A DNA stretch of 64,000 nt, taken from contig RCNN01000137.1 of assembly GCA_003667245.1 (NCBI GenBank), positions 1 to 64,000 on the forward strand, given 5' to 3'. This DNA comes from Heterostelium multicystogenum (Eukaryota > Evosea > Eumycetozoa > Acytosteliales > Acytosteliaceae). Shown here one piece after another: positions 9,965 to 20,817 of this stretch (its first letter is position 1; every line of letters starts with the position of its first letter). Under the pieces are notes generated by a model. That model was not told where the DNA came from. It made no database searches and worked only from the letters and a program-made list of their open reading frames with translations. A program made the position numbers and the translations under genes.

Positions 9965-11644
9965 CTATTCAGTATTTAAATCGAAACGGTTGATAATGTT
10001 ACAGGAGGTGAAGAAGAAAAAGTTGATAAAATTGGAGCTGGCAAATCCACCATGAATAGTTGTGGAGTCTCCTAGTATAATATATTTATCATGCTCGAGT
10101 CTCCTTATGCAATACGTCACTATTTTATGATCGGGCTTCTTCAATATCATTGTAATTGACTTTACTGTTTTAGGAATATACTCAATACGATTACTGTAGT
10201 TTAAGAAGAAGTTGGTGGAAATTGTAAGATATTCAACTGAGCTTGGAATAAATGTCTCATCAATCATTGTGCTTGGCTCCACATCTCTTAAATCAAGATG
10301 TCTTACTCCATTTGGAATGAAACCAGGGGCAAAAGGAAAATTTCTTGGTCGATCTAAGTGCTATCGAATCAATGGCCAATGGGAATTTGCTCTTTCGGCC
10401 TAAAGACGATCCATTGGAAATCGTTATTTTTTTTAAAGAGCTTAACGATGAAGTTTTACATGTAGGAATTTAGTTGGACCCATATCCAATTCCTCAACTG
10501 TTTCTGGAAGATTGGTGAAATCAGTATCTTTTGACACTTCACCAAGTTTAAGTAATTTTACAGATGGTGGTACAATAGCTAAGTTTAGGTGCTTGGGATA
10601 TCTCCCAATTGTTAGGTTGGTGATAGTGGATGGAATATCGCCATGATATTTAAAATCGGTCTTCGAAGATGTCTTCAATGAAACGGTTTTCACTGATGGA
10701 GGCAACTGATTTACAAAAAGAAATGGAAAGTGGATTACAGTCTCAAGTGAATTTGGTAAAACTCTTTTGCAATTTCCGGTCGATACTTCTTTGTGAAAAT
10801 AAGTGTTTTTAAATTGGGAGGTAATGATCCTATCTCCAAATCTCTATTGAAACCACCAGCATTTAGATATATAAGGCTAGAAGGGAGAACTCCAGGTCTG
10901 AGTGAACCTCTATATATTTTCGATAGTGTAAGTGATTCCAATTTGGGAGGAAAAACTCCAACTTCAAATGACTGAATATAATTTCCAAAAGTAATTGTTT
11001 TAATATTGGAAGGTATGTATCCAGCACGTAAGGGATTGATTATAATTAACAAAGTTGATTGTTGTTACATTAGAGACTGACAGTGGTTGGGAGAGAAATT
11101 TGAAGAAATTCTCATTTACATGAATATTAATTGTTGTTACAGATTTTGGAATAACAATATTAGATTTAGATTTTATTATTGATTCTAAATAATTTGTAAA
11201 ATATTAATATTAATTTCCTGAATGTAAATTATTAATATGGACTTACCATAACAGATGAAATAATCGTTTAAATAAGTGTTTCCAATAATTGGTGTATTAG
11301 AACCAACTATATAAAGTGAGGATCCATTCAAAGTATACTTTAAACTTGAACCATCTTTTATATTTCTTGAATAAAGAAATTGATTTTTTAAAAGAATGGA
11401 AACAAAAACTCCATTATTTGGTCGACATTTTGTATTTTTGGTTGGAAATGACCCACTTGGTAATCCTTAAATTTTAAATAGTAATCTCTATTTATAAACC
11501 ATTTCTTACAAACAAGTGAAAAGCATATTCTGTCAACATCACATTCAAGAAAAGAAATGATTTTTGATAATATAATATGTGGAAAATTAACTAATCTACT
11601 ATTATTACTATTAATATTATTACATAAATATAACTTTTATCCAT
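9965..11644 (-). CDS. F-box / FNIP-repeat protein 2, inverted paralogue
   Basis: Minus-strand gene with the same architecture as 7676-9402. The F-box reads LVNFPHIILSKIISFLE...SLVCKKW. A segment ending in DYFICY is followed by a GT-AG intron near 11180-11245, then FNIP repeats (for example NPLRAGYIPSNIKTITFG and PGVLPSSLIYLNAGG), and a C-terminal block ILGDSTTIHGGF that matches IVGDTTSVQGGF of paralogue 1. The most plausible ATG is at 11644. Joining it to the F-box needs a shift, and others are needed near 11440, 11040, 10740, 10440 and 10280. The role is presumably substrate recognition in an SCF complex. The two genes converge on the inserted element, which indicates an inverted duplication predating the insertion. 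Confidence 0.8.
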
Positions 11645-14257
11645 CTTTATTTTGTTAATTTGGATAAATATAAATAAATATAAATATATTGATTTTATAT
11701 AAATTATGATAATTAAACCATCTCCATCAATCAATAAATTAATTAATCAATCAATCAATCGGAAATGATATTTTTATAGATTTATAAATAAAGATAAATT
11801 TGAAGAATATTAATGATGATATTTATTATTACAATTATGGAAACTCCAAATATATTATATTATATAAATTACTAAATATTAGTAGTAGTAATAGGAATAT
11901 TAGTTTATTCCTTTGATTTAGTGTTAAGGTATTATTGAATAAACAACCTATGTCTACATTTAAAAATTAAAAGATGTGTTGTCTTACAAAGTAGTAGTGG
12001 AGTATTTATAGTGCTAAACTATCAATATTATTAACTACACAGTAGTAAGTATCGTTTCTTCTTTGTCTTGCTCACTCTTTGTACAATCATCCACAATATG
12101 TCTCACTTAAAATAAAAAAATCAAACAACACGGATCGGTATGTGTTTTTTGGGGTTATCTTAATGGTTAAAAATCATATGATGTGCGTTATGCGTGTGAG
12201 GTGTGTGTCTATCAGAATAAGATAATAAATCTGTGGCTAATGTGATGAATTGCGCTTTGTGTGTGTGTGTGTGTGTGATTCAGTAATTTCAACCACAGAC
12301 TACGTTCATGCTTTGAATGATAGTAGTTTTTTTACTATTTCATCATCTCCATCATGATCAATCAATAAATCACAATCTAAATTGATATTCATTACCATTT
12401 CAAAGTCAAAAAAGTAACAAAGAATTACAAGTTCAGCTGTAGCTGATCAATATCCTAATTGCACCCAATTCATTGCTTGCTCCAACGGCAATTCCAAATA
12501 TTAATAAAGTTGCATAGATTACCAAAGATATAACAAGCTCTCTCATTCGCCAACTTATGTACGACAGGACGGATGTGATTAGAATGTATAGCATTCACAA
12601 GCAGATATTAATTTATCATTCATGTGAAGGTCTATTAATCCACCCAAATTGAACCGCTGTAATGTATCATCAGTGGGTTAAAACCATTTGCCAAACTATT
12701 TTTGGTATTAACAGTCCACGAAATTGAATTCAAGTGGCAGTCATTTCTGATCCCAAAATAGTGTGTTCCTCAGACCTAAGAAGCCTTCTATGTTTCCTAT
12801 TATAGTAAAATCATCAATTTGATCCCTATTAGATGAATGATTTTAGAAAAAAATAACCAAACCTTTCAACTTCATTCTTTACCAACTTTTACAAAGTTAC
12901 TTTTCAAACTACTTAGTACTTATTACCAAGCCCAAATAAGTATGATTGTAAATCTTTGCTGTTTTAATAACCAATTTTTAAGCAGCGAGATCTCGCAACA
13001 CTTTCGTTGAGCTCTATACTTCCTATAATTCCTATGAACATCATATTCATGGTTTACCAAATAATTAATGTTCTTTTAGCTTCAACAAAACAGATATTTA
13101 ATGAGCAACTGTACAGTTGCTTATGAGAATCTTTTTTTTGACAGGTACATTGGAGTCATTTTGATATGTTCACCAACATTAATTTATTAATGAACATAAT
13201 CATCAACACTTGATTGATACCCAATCATTAAGTGCAGCTCAGATGATGACAGAAGTCTATTTTAGGGAACAAAGGTGCACCTGTAACGTTAAGAATCCAT
13301 GCATGTGATTGATTTCATACTTGTTTTTTTTTTTTTTTGTTTGGTTTTTTTTGGTTTTTTTTTGAATTCGTCAAAAGACTTAAATAGACCAAGCTTGTTT
13401 TTGGATTCATTGTTGTTTTTGGATGAATGTAAGTATTGTATTATATATAAACTCGTTTTCTATCTAGATAAGATGAATGTGTGATTTTGTTGAATCAAAT
13501 GATTCAATTGATTGATTGATTTAATAAAAGATGATGAATCCTTTTATTATTAGGCTGCGTTTTGAAACTAGTTGAACCCTTTTTTCACTCACAGTTTCAA
13601 AAGATTTGAAAGCTCTTCTCTGAAGATGTCTGACCTTTACTAAATCAATCGATTACTCTCAAATGAAAACAAAACCATTCTTCTTAATCCTTACACCACC
13701 AATATCCACAAATACTAACTAATCATCTGTTTCTCTAAAAATAACTATAGATATGATTCATTATCCGACATCTGTGATCCACTATGATTTGATTGTTTCC
13801 ACTAGTAAACCTTTTTTCTTGTTCAAAACTAAATAAATAAAAGTTACTTTTCAATTATAATAATCAATCTTTCCTTCTTTCTTGTTACAATCACCACACT
13901 ATTTAAAGCCTCCTTGTAACAGTCGGTCCTTATTTAACATTGGCATTTTATTATTGATTATCAAATACAATTTTTTTTAGTTTTAAGTATAGTATTACAA
14001 CATTAAGGGTATTGATTTATTATTGCTTGTGAATAGGGTTTTTACATTACTGATGCACGTGACTGTATTGATTGTTGAAAGAATATTCTTTTGAATAATA
14101 ATAATAATGAAAAATAATATAATATAATCACATAATTCTATTTAATTCTTTTTGTAGTTATTGATCATGTTGCTAATGGTCATTCCCTAGAGTAGTAATT
14201 AATTAAAGAAATCGATAGTTAGAATCAGGCTGACTGGAAGTTTATATTGATTCATTT
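11645..14257. other. 2.6-kb gene-poor region
   Basis: Mostly AT-rich, with ATAAATAT tracts (11640-11900), a (TG)n microsatellite at about 12257-12277 and a T/G homopolymer block at 13322-13364. The part from about 12430 to 12800 is less AT-rich and has short minus-strand frames (see 12433-12594). No RNA gene was recognised. It is probably the upstream and downstream flanks of genes at either side. Confidence 0.5.
12433..12594 (-). CDS. 53-aa hydrophobic ORF, uncertain
   Basis: ATG at 12592-12594 opens a 53-residue frame with two hydrophobic stretches (LYILITSVLSYISW and VISLVIYATLLIFGIAVGAS) separated by the polar RMREL, giving the look of a small two-pass membrane protein. Base composition is richer in G+C than the surrounding spacer. 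I recognise no family with confidence. It may be a last exon, since a second open stretch lies upstream at about 12650-12780 in another frame. Confidence 0.25.
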   Translation of the reverse strand: MLYILITSVLSYISWRMRELVISLVIYATLLIFGIAVGASNELGAIRILISYS

Positions 14258-14752
14258 CTAAATTACCTTGGCAACATCAGCAGCAGTCTCACCATCGGAT
14301 GAAAGAATAGTGTTATCAGCACCATTCTCCAAAAGAATTTGACAGATATTGGAGTGTCCAAACCTATATTGATAGTAGCATAATTAATCATCATGAACAA
14401 TGACAACTTGTCAACTCGTAGCATCAAACCAGTCTATCACGGTGCAACTGAATGACTTCTATTCCATTCATAGTAGTGATAGATAGATAGGCTTCTCATT
14501 TAGATGATTGATTCAATCGAACGGTTTGATTCATACATTGCAGCCATATGTAATGGTGTATATCCAACTTTATCTTTGTAGTTTACAACGCTTGGACCAC
14601 CTGCAGCCAACTAGTTGAATGGTAGTTGGACATAAAGTTTTGATTAGTGATGGTTGAGGGTACCTCAACGATTGATGATGGCTCTTTACCTTTCTAACAT
14701 TCTCTTCATCACCAGACTTGGCAGCATCTCTTAATTTTGGACCATCGGACAT
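14258..14752 (-). CDS. 80-aa ankyrin-repeat mini-protein
   Basis: Three exons (14690-14752, 14537-14610, 14258-14363) with GT-AG introns sum to 243 nt, exactly 80 codons plus stop. The protein starts MSDGPKLRDAAKSGDEENVRK, continues with an ankyrin core (GYTPLHMAAMFGHSNICQIL, then LLENGADNTIL) and ends DGETAADVAKVI. With about one and a half to two repeats and nothing else, it resembles small cytosolic adaptor-type ankyrin proteins; the partner is unknown. The clean splice structure makes this a confident gene although every exon is short. Confidence 0.8.
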
Positions 14753-15101
14753 CTTTTGTGTGTTGTTTGTTTTTTATATATATATATGAAAAATAATTAT
14801 GAGTTTAACAACAATCTTTCATTTACTTTTTTCATCCAATACTCAAAAAATAAAAAGAAATTAATGAAAAATGATAAATTTCTTTTGTATAATTTTTGAG
14901 TTTTGGGATCAACATGAAAATTCCATTTAACAAAGATTAAATTCACAACTTGGGTGTTTTTTTAAATTTTACCATATTAATTTCTTAATGATGCAAGGAT
15001 TCAACAGAATTTTTTATTTATTACTATTTGAAACTATTCAAAATTTTTTATATTTTAGTGTTAGATGACAAAGGATTTCAAGGCTCCCAAATATTTATAG
15101 G

Positions 15102-15740
15102 TTAAGAAAATAAATAACTTTCTATGAGGTCAAACTGAAGGTCTTCCTTGTGATGTTTTGGAACATGGAAATTGATGGTGAAGCTTAATGGTTTAAACGA
15201 TGATTCACTAATTCCGATCAAGGATTTGATGTCTTTATCTTCCTAAAGATTTTTGATCTTTCTTTCACAATTAATGTGTGTGTTATAATAAATACTATGG
15301 AGTTTGTCACAAACCGGCAAAAATCTCAATTCCTATGCATAAATTGAAAGTATTAATAATTTATTTAGTTTTTCTGGTTGATTTTCGCTCTCTTCCAAAT
15401 GTTTTAGATAGTGTTGTTTTTAGGATTGGTTACTTTACTTTTTCCTTGATCAATATCTTCATCGTTGATCTCTTCATTAGACCCATCTCCTACTTCATCT
15501 TCTACTTCGTCATCAACTTTGGAAGCGGGAGATCTTCTTTGGTACTTTTCGCTTTCTTTGTAGTAACTGTTTTCTTTGGTGGTTCTTTGATGGCTTTAGT
15601 ATTGCTGTTTTAGATTCAAGATCTACAACAGGTTGATCTATTAAAAATATATGAGTAACAACAACTTTTTTTTAAAGTTTAATTAAAATATACCAGTAAT
15701 ATTGTCTATAGATTTGATGGGTTCATTTGCTATTGTTACT
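15102..15740 (-). CDS. charged protein of unknown function, broken
   Basis: Coding potential on the minus strand is clear in pieces: a basic segment (IKEPPKKTVTTKKAKSTKE), an acidic segment (KVDDEVEDEVGDGSNEEIND), and a C-terminal part containing SFKPLSFTINFHVPKHHKED that ends at TAA 15102-15104. A GT-AG intron of about 56 bp fits near 15640-15695, and another probably lies near 15245-15300. Frameshifts separate the pieces near 15540 and 15400. The alternation of basic and acidic blocks suggests a nuclear protein, but I recognise no domain. The start is uncertain and may lie close to the divergent gene at 15848. Confidence 0.4.
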
Positions 15741-15847
15741 ATTACTGTTGTTATTATAAACTGTAAATATTTTAATTGACATCATAATAATAATATCAAT
15801 TCCACATCATAGGTTAAATGAAAAATAAATTGTAACACAACTGTGAG

Positions 15848-17352
15848 ATGTCTCAATCACAACCGATGACGTCCACCTCATCAACTGGCCAAGATGTTCA
15901 AAAGGAACAAGCATCATCAACTGTCAGCCCAACAAAAAATCACCAAAACGTCAACTAGAGAGCAAGTCAGTCAATGGCTCCGAGACCTCAACTTTGATGA
16001 AGGTGTCATCAATGCCCTGTATGCCCAGAGGATCGCTGGCATTCACCTCTTCGAATTGACGAGAGAGAGTCTCTTGAATCCACCTTTTTCCTTTGCATTT
16101 GTTGATGCATTGGATCTCCTCCGAGCAATCCAACAATCACAAGGCGATCAAGCTGGTAAGTAGCAAACAAACTTCAAACAATGTCATTCAATACTAACAT
16201 GCACACTCAAGGATCAGGTGGTGACCAGGATGGTAAGTAGAAATGAGAGCGAGTAAAACACATCAACCGGGTTTATATTAACATGTATCCAACTAGTTTT
16301 ACATAGGATTGATCACACCCTCACCAATATCAAGGAAAAGCATCCTCAAATTCACCGATGTCATCTTTTATTCAGATCAACTTCTCGGACTGTGCTACCT
16401 CACACATCGATCGAATCAAGCTCGAAAAGTCATTGACAATCCATTCTGTGAATCCCCTGCCAACGACAGTTCTGGACCAATTCAAGAATGCCAATCAAAA
16501 ATCGCACCAGTTTCAATGGGTTGGGAAAGAAACTGACAACATGGACAAGTGCTACACATGGATCAAGAAGCACATCACTTTTCCATGGCCTCACAGTCCA
16601 CATGGTCAATGGTCTTTCCCAACTCATGTCATATCTCAGCGAAGGAAAGCGATATATTGGTGGCACAGATTTCATCGTCTCCAGTGTTGATGATATGTCA
16701 ATTGTCAACCAAAACATCATCATCACCATTGAGCTCAAGAACAAGAAGCCAACGCCAGCAGACAGGAACCAAGCAATATTGCAGCTCATTTCTGCAAGCC
16801 AAATGTCCAAGCATCACACTCCTGTTTTCTCATTCTTCACTAATTTATCAAAAATCATGGATCATCTATTGGTTTTCAGCAGTTGACACTATCAGCGTCA
16901 TTGACTCTGTCAACAGACCAGTTGGTTTGTCGATCCTTCAAACTCTCATCAACAAACATACCCATGATACCAACAAGAAGATGAGGCTGGACGATGATGC
17001 TGGTGATGGTAACGACGATGACGATGACAGCAATGATAACGATAAGGAAGGTGACGATGAAATTGATGAGAAGGAACGTAGGATCCGCGATATATTCTCC
17101 TCCGCAACGAACCCTTTCAATATATCATTCCCAGTTCCAATGGATTGCCACAAAAGGAAGTTGGAAGATGATATGGAATCAGGTGCACAGTGTGAGGACT
17201 TGTTTGACTACATCTCATTGAAGCTCATACCCGCACTCCCAATCCAAGATAGATGCCTTATCAACTCATTCATTGTCGACATCGATAACCAAGAGGAGAT
17301 CGAGAATGAATCAAATCAACAGATGTCTACCTTCATGGAGGAGGTAATTTAG
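15848..17352 (+). CDS. SAM-domain protein with PD-(D/E)XK-like nuclease motif
   Basis: The ATG at 15848 starts a Ser/Thr/Gln-rich leader, followed by a SAM-like helical domain (TREQVSQWLRDLNFDEGVIN to DALDLLRAIQQ, about 15950-16136). Two short introns follow, each starting GTAAGTAG, around a mini-exon at 16212-16231. The central region reads YIGGTDFIVSSVDDMS, then IIITIELKNKK, then NQAILQLISAS. Asp (16668-16670), Glu and Lys (ELK at 16731-16739) and a downstream Gln are spaced as in restriction-endonuclease-fold nucleases. A long Asp/Glu-rich loop (about 16980-17080) and a conserved-looking C-terminus follow. Frameshifts are needed near 15940, 16360, 16540 and 16860. The Crinkler/RHS-type effector-like families are the closest architecture I can suggest. 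Function is inferred, not shown. Confidence 0.65.
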
Positions 17353-17991
17353 CAATCAATCAATCAATCATTATCATCATCCCAATCTCTGGCAGTACTC
17401 TATCCCAGCAGTTTCCATGTATATATCCCATATGCCATCTCTTCAATTCTATCCCATCATAATCCATTCAATCTCCAATCACATCCTTCCCTCGCCTCCA
17501 ATTTCAAACAACAACAACTATCATCCCTTTATTTCAAGAAATATACATAGAATATAGTTGTATGACTCTTCCTCCTAAAGATATAATAGATTTAAAGTAA
17601 ACATTTTGGTTGTTTGTTTTTGATTTCGTAGTTGTTTAAATCAATTTAAAGTTTGGTGTGTGGGTGTTTGGTTGTTGGGGTTAGGATGGAGTTGTTTGTT
17701 TGTTGGTGCAAATTATAAATGACCAACAACAATTTAGATCGAAAAAGGAAAGCTCTGACAAACAACAAAAGTGGTTTCATTTTATTTTTGTTTTTATTTT
17801 TGATCATAATTCGACTGATTCATTATCTGTACCCAGGGCGCGACATTTTTTTTGTAATTTTTGATTTGATTTGATATTGTTTTGTAGCTTGATATTTATC
17901 TTGGACTTCATTGTTAAAGAAGTAGCTTGTTCTTTCTAGTCGACCAGTACTATTTATCAATCAAACAGCCAATCAATAGAAATAATACAAG
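17353..17991. promoter_or_regulatory. intergenic upstream of ELO gene
   Basis: Contains a CAATCAATCAATCA run at 17352-17371 and TTTGTTTG/TTG tracts from 17600. It is presumably the promoter of the elongase. No other element is evident. Confidence 0.45.
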
Positions 17992-19111
17992 ATGGCAGCT
18001 GTCGTTAAAGAATATATCGACTTTTTGGTCGAAAGATATGAATATTACTTAACTAGAAGAGGTGAGTTTTAGTGTGGACTTTAGTACAGAGAATACCTTA
18101 ATCGTTTGCATATGATTTGAAAACTAACATGGATAATGCACTTTGACAACCTTAATAGATGAAAGAGTCATGAATTGGCCATTTTTGAATAGACCAAAAT
18201 GAGATGCTCTATTTGATTGCTGCTTATTTGATATTCGTTGTTGTCGGTAAAAAAGATAATGGCCAACAGAAAACCATTCGATTTAAAAATCCCATTGATT
18301 TTGCACAACCTCATTCTTCTTCTGATCAGCATTTACATTACCCTCGAGACTGCATATCAAGCATACACTAATGATTATTCATTGATGTGCAATCCAGTAG
18401 ATTACTCTGATAAAGGACTTGGTGTAAGTAATTCAAATCAATAACGGACATTCGGAATCACTTCTAACACTGTTCCCGTTTGACCTATCCAATTCAGATG
18501 GCAAAAGTCCTTTGGTTATTCTTTTTCTCAAAGTCAATTGAAATGATGGATACTGTATTTATGATTTTGAGAAAGAGTTCGATCAAGTTTCTGTAAGTTG
18601 AAAAGTCACTCTTTCCAGGCCACGTGTACACATTTTTATTGACTCCATTGATATCCCAACAAAATTTAGTTCTTGCATGTATATCATCATTCTTCAATTT
18701 TCTTTTTGTGGTGGATCGGTGCCAACTGGACACCAGGTGGTGATGCATATTTCTCAGCAATGATCAACTCATTCATTCACGTAGTCATGTATGGTTATTA
18801 CTTATTGGCAGCCTTGAAGATCGATGTCTGGTGGAAGGTAAGTTTAGGCAATACCAACAAAGTAATTAATTAAGAATCTAATATTTATCTTCATCTGTAG
18901 CGTTATTTGACACAATTACAGTTGATTCAATTCGTTATCAAATTTAGTATCATCCGTTTATGTTTTGTATCATGATTGTCCATTCCCACGTTGGATGTTC
19001 TACGGTATGATTATCTACATGTTCTCAATGCTCTTCCTCTTTGGTGCATTCTACGCAAAAGCCTATACTAAGAAAGGTGGAAATAGAACAACCACAAAGA
19101 AGACACAATAA
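17992..19111 (+). CDS. ELO-family very-long-chain fatty acid elongase
   Basis: Multipass endoplasmic-reticulum condensing enzyme that lengthens fatty acyl-CoA using malonyl-CoA. The diagnostic histidine box HVYHH is at about 18674-18688. It is preceded by the family motif [13 protein letters not shown] and followed by [10 protein letters not shown]. An early [11 protein letters not shown] block and the C-terminal [11 protein letters not shown] are also typical. The end is Lys-rich ([14 protein letters not shown]), compatible with a cytosolic ER-retention tail. Exon 1 is 17992 to about 18061. GT-AG introns follow near 18062-18157, 18424-18497, 18592-18669 and 18838-18900. Single-base shifts are needed near 18200, 18250, 18670 and 18945. 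Nearly the whole family length is present, so I take these as sequence errors. Confidence 0.9.
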
Positions 19112-19719
19112 ATTAGACACTCAGATAGTTATAAATATTTTAAATCATCATTGATACTATGATATATTTGGAAGCAGAGATTGGTTGGTAGATATTTTTT
19201 TGTCAGCACGTAGCCTTAGGTTTAATGTGTAAATTAAAATCACAATCCATCCAAAAGTTACAATGGATAAAAAGTGAAGTTTTTCCTCTGAAAATGCTTT
19301 CCGTTGGTGATACCCTTGTGAGTACAATATTTTCTTCGAAATCAAGTGAGCTCATCAACACTGTAAGTATAGTTGTCAGTAAAGTCCTTAGGGCATCGAA
19401 TATTACTTAGAAGTTATACATGTCATGGTTCCGACATAAAATTTCTATGTTTCAAAGATTTGCTTTAATAAGAAAAATATAAATTAATATATATTTTTAC
19501 TATGTAAGATTCATAGAGAGTTGAAAAAAGTTGTAAAATGTTAAAATGACTGGTTGATCTTTAGCAGGAACTGGTCTTTATCCTCTGGTAGATAGGATAT
19601 TTATAGTTGATGGTTATTTTTAAAGGAATAACAAAAATGTTATATTTAATAGGATGTCCAAAACCATCAAGTGTAATTTCTTGAGGAATTAAATGATTTT
19701 ATCTACCAAAGATGAGAAT

Positions 19720-19755
<36 letters not shown>

Positions 19756-19852
19756 CATCCATGTAAAGACCCCTCACATCTCCAGCATAACTTCCCAGTA
19801 TAACTTCACCAAAAAATTCTTCCCGCATACGGAAGTTTCTTCAAAAAGATTT
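19112..19852. other. intergenic with 30-nt poly-T tract
   Basis: No gene seen. A T-homopolymer of about 30 nt lies at 19723-19752, and the last 100 bp are the 3' flank of the tRNA-Ser gene. Confidence 0.6.
19822..19832 (-). promoter_or_regulatory. GC-rich near-palindrome downstream of tRNA-Ser
   Basis: CCCGCATACGG on the plus strand, 20 nt beyond the 3' end of the tRNA and past its T5 run. It resembles the CGCATGCG motif found downstream of both tRNA-Gly genes in this window. Function unknown. Confidence 0.5.
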
Positions 19853-19933
19853 CGACACCTGCAGGATTCGAACCTGCGCCCCCGAAGGGAATTGATTTCT
19901 AGTCAATCGCCGTAACCACTTGGCTAAGGTGTC
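19853..19933 (-). tRNA. tRNA-Ser(AGA)
   Basis: The minus-strand 81-nt sequence folds as a class II tRNA. The acceptor GACACCT pairs with AGGTGTC, with G as discriminator. The anticodon stem is ATTGA/TCAAT with loop CTAGAAA (anticodon AGA, codon UCU). The variable arm is long (CCC-TTCG-GGG) and the T arm is GCAGG-TTCGAAT-CCTGC. Internal A and B boxes are intact and there is no intron. A TTTTT terminator for RNA polymerase III follows at about 19844-19848. Confidence 0.95.
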
Positions 19934-20033
19934 CTTTTTATATCCACCATTTTTAATTGTTGCCATATATTTTCTTTTTCATTTTAAACTAATATCTACT
20001 TTTTAAATTCAAATTCTTGATGATTTAATTCAT

Positions 20034-20090
20034 TTTTAAAACTTAATAGATAGAGAAATATTAAATAAATCTATCTATTAAGTTTTAAAA
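20034..20090. repeat. perfect 20-bp hairpin
   Basis: Arms 20034-20053 (TTTTAAAACTTAATAGATAG) and 20071-20090 are exact reverse complements around a 17-nt loop. It lies about 100 bp upstream of tRNA-Ser and 90 bp before the next gene. It could be a transcript end signal, a small-RNA precursor or the trace of a mobile element. Confidence 0.75.
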
Positions 20091-20179
20091 TTACCAGATA
20101 GATCTCTTTAGCCGATGACCAAACAAAATTTTGAACCAGAAATCAGATTTTTAGATCTCATTGATTAACAAATATAAAA

Positions 20180-20717
20180 ATGAAAAAGATAGTAATTGTA
20201 TTTTTAGTGTGTATTCTATTGTCCGTTGTATATATCTCCAAAACAAGATTTAATCCATTTAGAACTGGGCTAGATGCGAAAATGTCTCCTATTGGCGACC
20301 ACACCAAAGAGTTGATTCTAATTGGAAACACTCTTAGAGATAAATGCTACACCAGAGCCAGAGGATACCTTAAAGAAATGTCAATGGCCGAGAGCTATTG
20401 CAACAATTTCGTTTCACACATCATTGATCATGATATATTTTCTCCTCTTTGAACAATATGAAAGATCAGGAAAATCTTTACAGCCCATGGTAAGTCTAAC
20501 AGCAACGGACATTCATTCATTGATGGCAGATGGTAATCTTGTACTAACTTTATTGATGTTGCCAATAATCACGCGCAAAATCCAGTTGTTGGCAATGGAT
20601 GACACCATCAGTTCGAAAATAACAGCACGTGATGACAAACCACACCAATTGATCGATACATTTTTGGAAGCACTGAAACTTCACACAACCAACTACTTAA
20701 AGAAGATAGAACTATAG
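20180..20717 (+). CDS. small protein with N-terminal signal anchor, unknown
   Basis: Starts MKKIVIVFLVCILLSVVYIS, a clear signal peptide or type II membrane anchor, followed by a polar helical domain (residues 30-85 with several Cys). A shift near 20445 is needed to continue into a second frame that runs through FEQYERSGKSLQPM to LDTFLEALKLHTTNYLKKIEL and a TAG at 20715-20717. A 40-nt GT-AG segment at about 20491-20530 could be an intron but is not required. I recognise no family. It is probably secreted or in the endomembrane system. Confidence 0.55.
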
Positions 20718-20817
20718 TAATAGTAATAATAATAATAATAAAATAGAGGATGGTAGTAGACGATTATTATTAAATTCTACTTTGTTTTATTGGCGATTAA
20801 AAAGATTGTCAAATAGT

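Noticed and set aside
9858..10055. 65-aa plus-strand ORF
   Set aside because: Antisense to the C-terminal FNIP coding region of paralogue 2.
13299..13484. Phe-rich ORF over the T/G homopolymer
   Set aside because: Produced by poly-T; no protein-like composition elsewhere in it.
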